Assembly: GCA_937915045.1 (NCBI GenBank)
Contig: CALDNM010000213.1
Location: forward strand, 1-23,220
DNA: 23,220 nt
Reading direction: 5' to 3'
DNA from: an uncultured Clostridia bacterium
GTDB taxonomy: Bacteria > Bacillota > Clostridia > Peptostreptococcales > Anaerovoracaceae
Shown: piece after piece, positions 7,071 through 15,097 of the stretch
Numbering within the stretch: the first letter of the stretch is position 1
Layout of the letters: each line of letters starts with the position of its first letter
The notes under the pieces: model-generated
What the model was told of the DNA's origin: nothing
The model's input: the letters and a program-made list of their open reading frames with translations, nothing else
Database searches by the model: none
Program-made: the position numbers and the translations under genes

Positions 7071-7961
7071 TTATCTGATATCACGAAGCATCTCTATGAG
7101 TCTCTCCAGCTCATCTCTGCTGTAATACTCTATTTCGATCTTCCCTTTTTTGCCTGTCATCTTTATATTGACCTTGGTTCCAAGTGCTTGTTTCAGGTCT
7201 TCCTCAACTCTCAGTACATCGGCGTTCTTCTCAGCAGCCCTTCCGCGCTTCATTTTTTTAGCCGGAGCTTTCCCTGAAGCCAGCGCTTCCGCCGCTCTCA
7301 CCGAAAGTCCTTCCTTCTCTATCCTGCGCGCAAGCTCGATCTGCCTCTTTTCTCCGTCCACTGAAAGTATCGCCCGTCCGTGTCCCGCGGAAAGCGTCCC
7401 GTCTCTCATCATATCCCTTACTTCTTCAGGAAGCTTGAGAAGTCTGAGCGAATTCGTGATATACGGTCTGCTCTTTCCGACACTTGAGGATATCTGTGTC
7501 TGCGTGAACCCGTATTCCGTGAGCATCCCGCTTAGACCTTCTGCTTCTTCTATAGGATCGAGATTCTCTCTCTGCATATTCTCTATGATAGCGAAAAGCA
7601 TGTTATCGCGGTCTGAAAGCTCTCTTACGAGACATGGGACTTCCTTAAGACCCGCCATTCTGGCGGCTCTCCAGCGTCTTTCACCCGCTACTATCTCATA
7701 TCCGCTCCCGGACGGCCTGACTATTATCGGCTGTATAACTCCGTGCTCGCTTATAGAGGAAGATAATTCTTCCAGACCTTCCTGCGAAAAGTTCTTTCTT
7801 GGCTGATTCGCGTTCGGCTTTATATCATCTATGTCTATTTTGTCGACTCCCTTGATCTCTGAAATGTCTGATCCTCCGCTTTCAGCGGCTTCCTGAGTTT
7901 CGATCTCACCAAAAAGGGCGTCCAGGCCTCTTCCAAGGCCGGTATTTTTCTTCTTAGCCAT
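7071..7961 (-). CDS. parB: Chromosome-partitioning protein ParB (Spo0J/Noc family)
   Basis: A 296-residue protein with the usual order: an N-terminal GLGRGLDALFG peptide (residues 8-18) that contacts ParA, the CTP-binding ParB/Srx domain with GERRWRA at 93-99 and IENMQREN at about 126-133, a helix-turn-helix around 154-175 for parS recognition, and a C-terminal dimerisation region. By family knowledge ParB binds parS, closes as a CTP-dependent clamp, slides along DNA and loads condensin. Its ATG shares one base with the parA stop (TAATG), so translation is coupled. Two parS sites lie about 100 bases upstream of parA, which argues for ParB and not Noc. Confidence 0.97.
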   Translation of the reverse strand: MAKKKNTGLGRGLDALFGEIETQEAAESGGSDISEIKGVDKIDIDDIKPNANQPRKNFSQEGLEELSSSISEHGVIQPIIVRPSGSGYEIVAGERRWRAARMAGLKEVPCLVRELSDRDNMLFAIIENMQRENLDPIEEAEGLSGMLTEYGFTQTQISSSVGKSRPYITNSLRLLKLPEEVRDMMRDGTLSAGHGRAILSVDGEKRQIELARRIEKEGLSVRAAEALASGKAPAKKMKRGRAAEKNADVLRVEEDLKQALGTKVNIKMTGKKGKIEIEYYSRDELERLIEMLRDIR

Positions 7962-8734
7962 TACTGATCCTCCTCGAGTCTGAGGAATTCATCCGCGAAC
8001 TCATTATAAGCTTCAGCGCCGCTTGAATGCGGATCATACTGGAATATAGGCACTCCATAGCTTGGAGCTTCCGCAAGCCTTACATTTCTAGGGATCACGG
8101 TCGTATAGACCTTTTCTTTGAAATACTTCTTCACTTCCTCTACTACCTGTATAGACAAGTTTGTCCTTCCATCGAACATGCTCAGGATGACTCCTTCTAT
8201 CTCCAGATCCGGATTGAGGTTTTTCTTTACTATCTCGATCGTGCTCATAAGCTGGCTGACACCTTCCAGCGCGTAGAATTCGCACTGTATAGGTATAAGC
8301 ACTGAATCTACTGCGGTCAGAGAATTGATCGTCAGAAGTCCAAGTGAAGGCGGGCAGTCGATAAATATGTAGTCATATTCATCTTTTACCTGATCTATCG
8401 CGTTCTTCAGGCGCTTTTCACGCCCGTCCATCTTAACGAGCTCGACTTCCGCTCCCGCAAGCTGCACGCTTGCCGGAATAAGATCAAGACCTTCTGTGCT
8501 TGTAGCCACGATCGTGTCTTTTGTATCTATGTTTTCCTCCGTGAGAAGTTCATACGACGAATATTCCATGTCTTTTTTTATTATTCCCAGGCCGCTCGTC
8601 GTATTTCCCTGTGGATCGATGTCAATAACAAGGATCTTCTTTCCTTTAATAGCGAGGCTTGCTGCCAGATTTATATTAGTCGTAGTTTTGCCTACTCCGC
8701 CCTTTTGATTGAATATAGCAATTGCTTTTCCCAC
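7961..8734 (-). CDS. parA: Chromosome-partitioning ATPase ParA (Soj)
   Basis: A 257-residue P-loop ATPase of the MinD/ParA class. The deviant Walker A KGGVGKTT is at residues 11-18 and the switch motif DIDPQGN at about 39-45. IDCPPSLG follows near residue 125. The start is GTG at 8734, 9 bases after a strong AGGAGG. ParA dimers bind DNA non-specifically and are stimulated by ParB to move or separate origins; in relatives it also acts on DnaA. A minus-strand TATAAT at 8786-8781 is a likely -10 element, but I find no good -35 at 17 bases. The gene overlaps parB by one base. Confidence 0.97.
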   Translation of the reverse strand: MGKAIAIFNQKGGVGKTTTNINLAASLAIKGKKILVIDIDPQGNTTSGLGIIKKDMEYSSYELLTEENIDTKDTIVATSTEGLDLIPASVQLAGAEVELVKMDGREKRLKNAIDQVKDEYDYIFIDCPPSLGLLTINSLTAVDSVLIPIQCEFYALEGVSQLMSTIEIVKKNLNPDLEIEGVILSMFDGRTNLSIQVVEEVKKYFKEKVYTTVIPRNVRLAEAPSYGVPIFQYDPHSSGAEAYNEFADEFLRLEEDQ

Positions 8735-8821
8735 TTCTATCTACCTCCTGTGATGTCTGAATTATCTTTCACGCATCATTATTATAACTCATCATTATGT
8801 TTACCGCTATACAAATAAAAA

Positions 8822-8837
8822 AGTTTCACGTGAAACA
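8822..8837. other. parS: parS site 1
   Basis: AGTTTCACGTGAAACA matches the 16-base parS consensus TGTTTCACGTGAAACA at 15 of 16 positions, lacking only the first T. It lies 87 bases upstream of parA. On the minus strand it runs straight into TTTTTTATTT, so it could also act as a weak transcription terminator after rsmG. Confidence 0.93.
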
Positions 8838-8859
8838 TTTCCTCTCGCATTGATGGAGA

Positions 8860-8875
8860 TGTTTCACGTGAAACT
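8860..8875. other. parS: parS site 2, overlapping the rsmG stop codon
   Basis: TGTTTCACGTGAAACT matches the parS consensus at 15 of 16 positions, differing only at the last base. The centre-to-centre distance from site 1 is 38 bases. The site covers the first two bases, 8874-8875, of the rsmG TAG complement, so coding and partition signals share sequence. Confidence 0.93.
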
Positions 8876-9593
8876 ATTTAAGCGGATCCCTCGATGGAGT
8901 ACCCGCTTTCCTCGGATATTTTTTGGGTGTCCCTTTTTCTTTCTTTATTATTACGATCGTATGATCCGTATCATAGCCTTCGATCTTTCCATTCAGAAAT
9001 GGTTTCTCTATGAGAGGTTTTCCTCCTCCCAGGATCGGGATCGCATGCCCTGCTTTTTTGATTTCGTCCACAGGATCAGGCCCCTTATACGCGACGAAAT
9101 ATCCACCCTTTTTTACGAACGGAAGGCAGTACTCTGAGAGTGTGCTCATATTGGCTACAGCCCTTGAAACACAAAGGTCGTAGGCTTCACGATATCCGTT
9201 CATTCTCGCGAGTTCTTCCGCTCTTCCATGGACAGCGGCCAAATTAGTTATCCCCAGTTTATCCACAGTTTCTGTGATTATCTTTATCCGCTTATTGAGC
9301 GAATCCATGACAGTGAATTCTTTATCCGGATACATGACTGCCAAAGGCACACCAGGAAATCCGGCGCCGGTCCCGACATCTATGATCTTATTCGCGTCTT
9401 TAATAAAAGCTTCTCCTGCCAAAGACAGCGAATCGGCATAATGCTTCATGTCAAAGTCGTCTTTGGTAATTGTTGTAAGATTTACCTTATCATTCTATTT
9501 TAGTATCTCTTCTTTATATTTTTCAAGGATCTCAGCTTTCTTTTCCGCATCGGAAGCGCCGACAGCATCCAGTATCTTTATTATCTGATCCAT
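8874..9593 (-). pseudogene. rsmG: rsmG, 16S rRNA (guanine-527-N7)-methyltransferase, interrupted by an in-frame TAG
   Basis: Reading from the ATG at 9593, the frame gives MDQIIKILDAVGAS and on to EEILK, then TAG at 9497-9495 (codon 33), then NDKVNLTTIT and the rest of RsmG without further breaks: KHYADSL, the SAM motif VGTGAGFPG at about 73-81, and SRAVANM. The family motif is WNxxxNLT, so the TAG replaces the conserved Trp codon TGG by a single G-to-A change. Full length would be 239 codons, matching the family. The ATG overlaps the mnmG stop (TGATG). A 191-residue product could only come from reinitiation at 9449, which has no clear ribosome binding site and would lack the N-terminal helices. 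Readthrough or sequence error are the alternatives to true loss. Confidence 0.88.
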
Positions 9594-11494
9594 CATCTGC
9601 CTCCCGTCCTGCGCATTTTTTCAAGATACACCATAAGAACATTTATATCCGCCGGTGAAACACCCGATATCCTGGACGCCTGCCCTATCGACTCAGGCCT
9701 TCTATCCGAAAGCTTCTGCACAGCTTCTATTCTCAGGCTTTCTACCTGTTCATAATCTATATCATCAGGGATCTTTTTCCCTTCAAGTTTTTTGAATCTG
9801 GCTACATGCGCGAGCTGCTTGTCTATATATCCCTGATATTTTATCTGCACTTCGAGCTGCGTCGAAGCGTGTTCAGAAATATGACCGCGGCCCGGATCTA
9901 TAACAGCGATATTATCGTAGTTCAATTCCGGCCTCTTGAGAAGTTCAGCTAAAGATATCTTATTATTCAGAGGAGCGCTTCCGAGCTTTTCAAGCTCATC
10001 GTTCACACCGCTTGGTATAACGAACGTGCTGCGAAGCCGCTCTCCTTCTTCCTTGACCTGACGCTTCGTCTCAAGGAGTCTCTGATACCTCTCTTCCGTT
10101 GCAATTCCTAGCTTGTAGGCCTTTTCCGTAAGCCTGATGTCAGCATTGTCCTGACGGAGCAACAGCCTGTATTCCGCTCTGCTGGTCATAATTCTGTAAG
10201 GTTCATTAGTACCTTTGACCGTCATATCGTCTATTAGAACGCCAATATAAGCCTCGCTTCTGTCGAGAACGAACGGATTTTTGCCTTTCAGCTTGAGCGC
10301 CGCGTTGATCCCGGCCATAAGTCCCTGCGCGGCAGCTTCTTCATAACCCGAACTTCCATTGAATTGTCCGGCGCAAAAGAGGTTTTCCACAGTTTTGTTC
10401 TCAAGACTCTGCTTAAGATCCAGCGGATCTATGCAGTCATATTCGATCGCGTAAGCAGGTCTTACGATCCTGATATCCTCGAGGCCCGAGATAGTTTTAT
10501 AAAAAGCAAGCTGCACATCTTCCGGAAGTGAAGAGCTCATCCCCTGAAGATACATTTCCTCAGTATCGAGTCCTTCCGGCTCAACAAACAGCTGATGCCT
10601 CTTTTTATCGGCAAAACGGTTTACTTTATCTTCTATAGACGGGCAGTAACGCGGCCCGACTCCCTCGATCTGCCCTCCGAAGAGCGCGGATCTCGAAAAA
10701 TTCTTCCTTATTATATCGTGTGTTTCTTCATTCGTATAAGTCAGCCAGCACGGCACCTGATCTATATCGAGTTCATCCGACATGAATGAAAACGGAACGA
10801 TCTTCTCGTCGCCGTCCTGCCTGATCATCTTAGAATAATCGAGCGATGAGCTGTATGCTCTTGCCGGCGTGCCTGTTTTGAATCTTCTCATCGGAAGTCC
10901 GAGCTTCCTGAGATTTTCCGCGAGTTCGACAGACGGCGCGAGACCATTTGGACCGCTGCGATAACAGCTGTCGCCGATAAAAACTTTTCCTCCAAGAAAG
11001 GTCCCCGTCGCGAGTACGACAGCACGCGCTCTGTAGACCGCGTGAGTTTTCATCCTGACACCGCAAACCCTTGAATTTTCAACGATAAGAGCGGTAGCTT
11101 CACCCTGTTTCATGTCAAGCATCGGCTGTTTTTCTATCGTCTTTTTCATCTCGACATGGTAACGGTGCTTGTCCGCCTGAGCCCTCAGTGAATGTACCGC
11201 CGGACCCTTCGCCGTATTCAGCATCCTGCTCTGGATGAAAGTCTTGTCGATATTCACGCCCATCTCACCGCCGAGAGCATCTATCTCTCTTACGAGATGG
11301 CCTTTGCCTGTCCCGCCGATCGACGGATTGCATGGCATCATCGCCAGAGATTCAAGATTGATCGCGAGAAGAAGCGTCTTCATGCCCATCCTGGCACATG
11401 CGAGCCCGGCTTCACAGCCGGCATGCCCCGCGCCAACAACGACCACATCGTATTCACCCATCACATATTCTTCAGTTTTTTTCTCTTCTGTCAT
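9593..11494 (-). CDS. mnmG: tRNA uridine-5-carboxymethylaminomethyl(34) synthesis enzyme MnmG (GidA)
   Basis: A 633-residue FAD-binding protein. From the ATG at 11494 the dinucleotide fold motif GAGHAG falls at residues 21-26, followed by the family signature PCNPSIGGTGKGHL. KTGTPAR and GYEEAAAQG are also present, and the C-terminal helical domain that contacts tRNA and MnmE is complete. The start is 1 base after the mnmE TGA with GGGG just upstream; a later ATG (residue 12) is a possible alternative. With MnmE it adds the carboxymethylaminomethyl group to the wobble uridine of tRNAs reading A- or G-ending codons. It lies between mnmE and rsmG in one transcription unit, with start and stop overlaps suggesting coupled translation. 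Confidence 0.97.
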   Translation of the reverse strand: MTEEKKTEEYVMGEYDVVVVGAGHAGCEAGLACARMGMKTLLLAINLESLAMMPCNPSIGGTGKGHLVREIDALGGEMGVNIDKTFIQSRMLNTAKGPAVHSLRAQADKHRYHVEMKKTIEKQPMLDMKQGEATALIVENSRVCGVRMKTHAVYRARAVVLATGTFLGGKVFIGDSCYRSGPNGLAPSVELAENLRKLGLPMRRFKTGTPARAYSSSLDYSKMIRQDGDEKIVPFSFMSDELDIDQVPCWLTYTNEETHDIIRKNFSRSALFGGQIEGVGPRYCPSIEDKVNRFADKKRHQLFVEPEGLDTEEMYLQGMSSSLPEDVQLAFYKTISGLEDIRIVRPAYAIEYDCIDPLDLKQSLENKTVENLFCAGQFNGSSGYEEAAAQGLMAGINAALKLKGKNPFVLDRSEAYIGVLIDDMTVKGTNEPYRIMTSRAEYRLLLRQDNADIRLTEKAYKLGIATEERYQRLLETKRQVKEEGERLRSTFVIPSGVNDELEKLGSAPLNNKISLAELLKRPELNYDNIAVIDPGRGHISEHASTQLEVQIKYQGYIDKQLAHVARFKKLEGKKIPDDIDYEQVESLRIEAVQKLSDRRPESIGQASRISGVSPADINVLMVYLEKMRRTGGR

Positions 11495-11495
11495 A

Positions 11496-12860
11496 TCATT
11501 TCCCCAGGCAGAACCGTGAAAACACCTCGTTGAGAACATCTTCCTCAACGGTTTCTCCGATTATCTGTCCCAAAAGCTCATAGCTTCTTTTAATATCAAT
11601 ATCAATAAAATCCAGCGCCTCACCGCGATCAGTCATGCTTTTCGCGTCGGAAAGCGCCTTATTTGCTTCCCGAAGAAGAGCTTCATGCCTCGCGTTCGTC
11701 ACCAGAAGGCTTTCGTTCTGTTTGACCTTCCCGCCGTACACCAGTGATTCGATCTCATTTTCTATCTCTTCCACACCGGAACGATCCTTCATACACGTTT
11801 CGATGACAGTCGCTTTCGGCAGTAATGTTTTGATTTTTCCGCCACATGTTTCACGTCCAAGGTCTGTCTTGTTCGCGAGTACGATCACCTGTCTTTCTCC
11901 GATCGTATCTATTATTTTCATATCCTCATCATCGAGAGCGTCGCTCGCGTCGATCATGAAAATTATAAGATCAGCCGCATTGAAGCTTTCCTTTGATCTC
12001 TCTATACCGATCTTTTCGATCTCATCATCAGCGTCTCTGATCCCGGCCGTATCGATCAGCTTCACAGGTATATTTTTTATGCTTAAACTCTCTTCGATAG
12101 TGTCCCTCGTCGTGCCTGGTATCTCGGTCACTATAGCCCTCGATTCACGAAGAAGAGCATTCATAAGAGACGACTTTCCAACATTAGGTTTGCCGATTAT
12201 GGCTATGCTTATACCTTCTCTTATCATCCTGCCCGTGTCGGCTGTATCTATTAGTTTTTCAATCATATCGCCTATTTGCGATATTCTATTTGACAGATCG
12301 TTATAGACAACGAGTTCAATATCTTCATCCGGATAATCGATGTTCACCGTGATGTTTACGAGCACATCCATTATCTCTTTTCTAATGCTTTTTATCTCGG
12401 CCGAAAGCCTTCCTTCGAGCTGCCCTACAGCGACATCAAAAGTCCTGTCTGTCTTCGCGCTGATGACATCCATAACAGCTTCCGCCTGCGAAAGATCCAG
12501 CCTTCCATTAAGAAAAGCCCGCTTCGTGAACTCACCCTTTTCAGCCGCGCGAGCGCCATTTGCAAGAGCGAGAGAAAGGGTCTTTCTGAGAGAAACGACG
12601 CTCCCGTGAGTATCTATCTCCGCTACATCCTCTCTCGTATATGTATTAGGCGCTTTCATGAAGACAGCAAGGACTTCGTCCACGATCTCCCCATTTTCAG
12701 GATCGACTACGTGTCCGTATGTGAGTTTTCTGTTATCGAGGCTGAAATCGGATACGAATATCCTGTCCAGGACCTGCTTCGCGTTTTCACCGCTTATTCT
12801 GACTACACCTATCCCGCCTTCGCCATACGCGGTAGAAACCGCGGCTATAGTGTCTTCCAT
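11496..12860 (-). CDS. mnmE: tRNA modification GTPase MnmE (TrmE)
   Basis: A 454-residue protein with the complete family layout: N-terminal folate-binding domain (DTIAAVSTAYGEGGIGVVR at 3-21), helical domain, inserted G domain and the C-terminal catalytic FCLGK (450-454). G motifs are visible: G1 GKPNVGKS 223-230, G2 within GTTRDT 249-254, G3 DTAG 270-273, G4 NKTD 330-333. MnmE dimerises through its G domains in a K+-dependent way and works with MnmG on U34 of tRNA. A GGGAG site lies about 10 bases before the ATG. The intrinsic terminator of the jag operon ends only about 17 bases upstream, so its promoter must overlap jag or depend on readthrough. Confidence 0.97.
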   Translation of the reverse strand: MEDTIAAVSTAYGEGGIGVVRISGENAKQVLDRIFVSDFSLDNRKLTYGHVVDPENGEIVDEVLAVFMKAPNTYTREDVAEIDTHGSVVSLRKTLSLALANGARAAEKGEFTKRAFLNGRLDLSQAEAVMDVISAKTDRTFDVAVGQLEGRLSAEIKSIRKEIMDVLVNITVNIDYPDEDIELVVYNDLSNRISQIGDMIEKLIDTADTGRMIREGISIAIIGKPNVGKSSLMNALLRESRAIVTEIPGTTRDTIEESLSIKNIPVKLIDTAGIRDADDEIEKIGIERSKESFNAADLIIFMIDASDALDDEDMKIIDTIGERQVIVLANKTDLGRETCGGKIKTLLPKATVIETCMKDRSGVEEIENEIESLVYGGKVKQNESLLVTNARHEALLREANKALSDAKSMTDRGEALDFIDIDIKRSYELLGQIIGETVEEDVLNEVFSRFCLGK

Positions 12861-12876
12861 GATATAAAGCTCCCGT

Positions 12877-12907
12877 CTAAAATAAAAGCCCGTGCTTACG
12901 CGCGGGC
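12877..12907 (-). terminator. Intrinsic terminator after jag
   Basis: On the minus strand GCCCGCG (12907-12901), a CGTAAG loop and CACGGGC (12894-12888) form a 7-base GC-rich stem with one G-T pair. It is followed by TTTTATTTT. It sits 15 bases beyond the jag stop and separates the rpmH-jag unit from mnmE. Confidence 0.85.
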
Positions 12908-12921
12908 CCTGCTAGTCTGAT

Positions 12922-13752
12922 TTATTTGAGTTCGATTATGACCCGTCTGTACGGCTCGTTGCCCTCGCTTCTGGTCTTGACTCTGTCGTCATCCTGAAGT
13001 GTCGCGTGGATGATCATCCTTTCATAAGGATTCATCGGCTCGAGCCTGACTGTTCTTCTAGTCTTCACGACCTTATCAGCCAGTCTGTCAGCGAGCTGTT
13101 CAAGCGTCTGTTCTCTCTTATCTCTGTAATTCTCCGCGTCGAGCACGACTCTGAGATATTTGTCTTTCTTCTTATTTACAACGAGACTCGTGAGATACTG
13201 GATAGAATCCAGTGTCTGTCCTCTCTTGCCTATTATCGATCCGACTTCTTCTCCTTCGATATCGATGTAAATCGATTCCGCGTTCATCGCTGCCTTGAAA
13301 GCGAGATCAAGTCCCATTTCCTTCGTCACTTTTTTAAGAAAATCGAGAGCTTCATGATCTTCTACCGGTTCAAGATCGTCCGGTCTCTTGTTGATCGATT
13401 CTGTTCTGTGTTTCTTAGGAGCGCTTTTTTTCTTTGGCGCGCGTTCCTTTTTCTCATATGTTTTATTTTCTGATAAATCGGCTCTTTCCTTCTGTTCAGG
13501 CGCTTTCGGCGCTTCGACTTCCTTTTCCGGAGCCGCTTCTTCTTTTATTTCTTCTTTATATTCATCTGCAGTACTGCTTTCAGCCTTTGGTTCTACTCTG
13601 ACTTTCGCAAGTTTTGAACCTATGCCCAGAAAACCTTTTGATGGTTCTTCAAGCACCTGCACCGTGACTTCATCACGTGTAAGCTTCAGATCTTTGAGGG
13701 CCAGTTCAACGGCCTCATCAATATCCTTGCCCCATTTTTCCGAAAAATCCAT
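12922..13752 (-). CDS. jag: Jag/KhpB (EloR) RNA-binding protein
   Basis: A 276-residue protein from the ATG at 13752. The Jag-N domain is at residues 1-53 (EEPSKGFLGIGSKLAKVRV). A charged low-complexity linker of Glu, Lys, Pro and Ala spans about 55-125. A KH domain carries the RNA-binding GKRG loop at 175-178, and an R3H domain has Arg245-x3-His249. Gram-positive relatives (SpoIIIJ-associated, EloR/KhpB) bind RNA and affect cell elongation and division. The gene follows yidC by 2 bases and has an AGGAGG about 12 bases before its ATG, slightly long. The reading frame stays open far upstream, but that part lies inside yidC in another frame and is not coding. Confidence 0.95.
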   Translation of the reverse strand: MDFSEKWGKDIDEAVELALKDLKLTRDEVTVQVLEEPSKGFLGIGSKLAKVRVEPKAESSTADEYKEEIKEEAAPEKEVEAPKAPEQKERADLSENKTYEKKERAPKKKSAPKKHRTESINKRPDDLEPVEDHEALDFLKKVTKEMGLDLAFKAAMNAESIYIDIEGEEVGSIIGKRGQTLDSIQYLTSLVVNKKKDKYLRVVLDAENYRDKREQTLEQLADRLADKVVKTRRTVRLEPMNPYERMIIHATLQDDDRVKTRSEGNEPYRRVIIELK

Positions 13753-13754
13753 GG

Positions 13755-14483
13755 CTACTTTTTGCCTCCTTTTTTCTTCTTTCCCGCGCTTTCCGCCATG
13801 ATTCTCTCTCTCATTTTGTTCATGCGCATGTTGAAGAATATCTGTATGACCTGACTCATACTCCAATAAATAGTAAGACCAGCAGGGAAAGATCTGCCCA
13901 TCATGACGATCATGATAGGGAAGACGTATTTCATCATCTTCATCATGCCGTTCATGCTCTGCATCTGACCACCGCCGGTATCCGGCTGCTGTTGCTGCTG
14001 CATGGAGAATGAAATAAAAGTAGCTATGCCGGCAAGGATAGGGAGCAGCCATTTATCAGGCTGACTCAGGTCCGGCATCCACAGAAATGACTGGTGAACG
14101 GCGAACATCATACGTTCGTCCGATCCCATATAATAGAGCGGGTTTCTGAGCAGCGTGAACAGACCGAAGATTATCGGCATCTGTATCAGCATAGGGAGAC
14201 ATCCGCCCATAGGGTTGAATTTCTCTTCCTTGTAAAGCTCAGCCAGCTTCTGGTTCTGCATATCCTTATCGTTCGCGTATTTATCCTGTATCGCTTTCAT
14301 CTTCGGCTGGATGGCACTCATCCTGGCCGTCGAACTCATTTGCTTCATATACAGCGGATATAGGATGAATTTAACAGCGAGCGTAAGTATAATGATAGCT
14401 ATACCGTAGTTTCCTATCAGTCCATAAAGAAATGACAGCACATAACCTATCGGCTTAGCCAGTACATTCATTATAGCGTTCAT
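13755..14483 (-). CDS. yidC: Membrane protein insertase YidC/Oxa1 (SpoIIIJ type)
   Basis: A 242-residue membrane protein with about five hydrophobic segments (near 10-42, 97-112, 141-160, 183-203, 203-217) and the family phrase KFNPMGGCLPMLIQMP at about 88-103. A Lys-rich tail ends KKKKGGKK. YidC inserts and folds membrane proteins with or without SecYEG. The N-terminus is short and lacks an obvious lipobox, unlike Bacillus SpoIIIJ. The charged residue of the hydrophilic groove is Lys38 where many homologues have Arg. A Met- and Gln-rich loop lies around 160-182. GGAGGA is 9 bases before the ATG. Stop is TAG. Confidence 0.96.
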   Translation of the reverse strand: MNAIMNVLAKPIGYVLSFLYGLIGNYGIAIIILTLAVKFILYPLYMKQMSSTARMSAIQPKMKAIQDKYANDKDMQNQKLAELYKEEKFNPMGGCLPMLIQMPIIFGLFTLLRNPLYYMGSDERMMFAVHQSFLWMPDLSQPDKWLLPILAGIATFISFSMQQQQQPDTGGGQMQSMNGMMKMMKYVFPIMIVMMGRSFPAGLTIYWSMSQVIQIFFNMRMNKMRERIMAESAGKKKKGGKK

Positions 14484-14499
14484 TAACTAATTTCCTCCG

Positions 14500-14709
14500 T
14501 CACTTGAGAGGATCATATCCTCCCGGATTGAAAGGATTGCACCTTAAAATCCGTTTAATTCCTAAAAAACTCCCTTTCAGTACTCCATACTTCTCCAGCG
14601 CCTGGATGAAGTAAGTAGAACATGTGGGATAGAACCGACAAGTCGGTGGAAACATTGGTGATATATACTTCTGATACCACCTTATCAAGAAAATGAAAAT
14701 TTTCTTCAT
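14500..14709 (-). CDS. yidD: Membrane protein insertion efficiency factor YidD
   Basis: A 69-residue protein containing the family signature: RWYQKYISP near the start, then PTCRFYPTCSTYFIQAL with the conserved cysteines, and RCNPFNPGGYDP at the end. YidD is thought to aid YidC in membrane protein insertion. I start it at the ATG at 14709, which has AAGG 8 bases upstream, and not at the GTG three codons earlier, which has no proper spacing. It lies 12 bases after rnpA and 16 bases before yidC, the usual position. Confidence 0.96.
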   Translation of the reverse strand: MKKIFIFLIRWYQKYISPMFPPTCRFYPTCSTYFIQALEKYGVLKGSFLGIKRILRCNPFNPGGYDPLK

Positions 14710-14721
14710 TCTCTGCACCTT

Positions 14722-15054
14722 CTATTTCAGATCAGTTCTTTTGATCGCGGCTTCAATTGACTTTTTCACATCCGCGCATTTCCTGTTGTTTATTGTATTT
14801 CTGGCTATGAATATTATGTCGAAGCCTGTCTTTGATATAGGCTTCATCGTTCTGACGCTTTCCTTCATCAGCCTTCTGGCCCTGTTTCTGGCCACTGCAT
14901 TCCCGACTTTCTTGCTTGCCAGGAAGCCTGTTCTATTATATGGCAAATTGTTTTTTTTATAGAAGACAACCACATATCTGTCTCCCGCAGATTTTCCTTT
15001 TTTATATACCCGGTCAAAATTCCGGTCTCCGCGAAGTACTTCTTTTTTCAGCAT
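14722..15054 (-). CDS. rnpA: Ribonuclease P protein component RnpA
   Basis: A 110-residue basic protein with the RNA-binding signature NAVARNRARRLMKE at residues 52-65. It binds the catalytic P RNA and helps process the 5' end of pre-tRNAs. The ATG at 15054 is 6 bases after AAGGT; a GTG one codon earlier is less well placed. It follows rpmH as in nearly all bacteria. A small hairpin in the gap (15076-15097) could lower the amount of rnpA made relative to rpmH. Stop is TAG. Confidence 0.96.
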   Translation of the reverse strand: MLKKEVLRGDRNFDRVYKKGKSAGDRYVVVFYKKNNLPYNRTGFLASKKVGNAVARNRARRLMKESVRTMKPISKTGFDIIFIARNTINNRKCADVKKSIEAAIKRTDLK

Positions 15055-15075
15055 CACATTACCTTAATAACCAAT

Positions 15076-15097
15076 AAAGGCCACTCGCGCGGCCCTT
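15076..15097 (-). terminator. Possible attenuator hairpin between rpmH and rnpA
   Basis: On the minus strand AAGGGCC, an 8-base loop and GGCCTTT form a 7-base stem with one G-T pair. It starts at the rpmH stop codon and is followed by a short A/T stretch but no long T-run. I read it as a partial terminator setting the rpmH to rnpA ratio. Confidence 0.4.

Noticed and set aside
9495..9497. TAG in rsmG as a recoded sense codon (for example pyrrolysine)
   Set aside because: The aligned residue is Trp, and several other genes in the window end in TAG, so a nonsense change is the simpler reading.
13667..13684. CACGTG core in jag as a further parS site
   Set aside because: Only the 7-base core TCACGTG fits; the flanks do not match the TGTTTCACGTGAAACA consensus.
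13753..14052. Upstream extension of the jag reading frame
   Set aside because: This part lies within yidC in another frame and shows no family similarity; the Jag-N domain starts exactly at the 13752 ATG.
14367..14372. Lys38 of YidC in place of the usual groove Arg
   Set aside because: A basic residue is kept, and Lys at this place is, as far as I recall, common in clostridial YidC proteins, so it is not remarkable.
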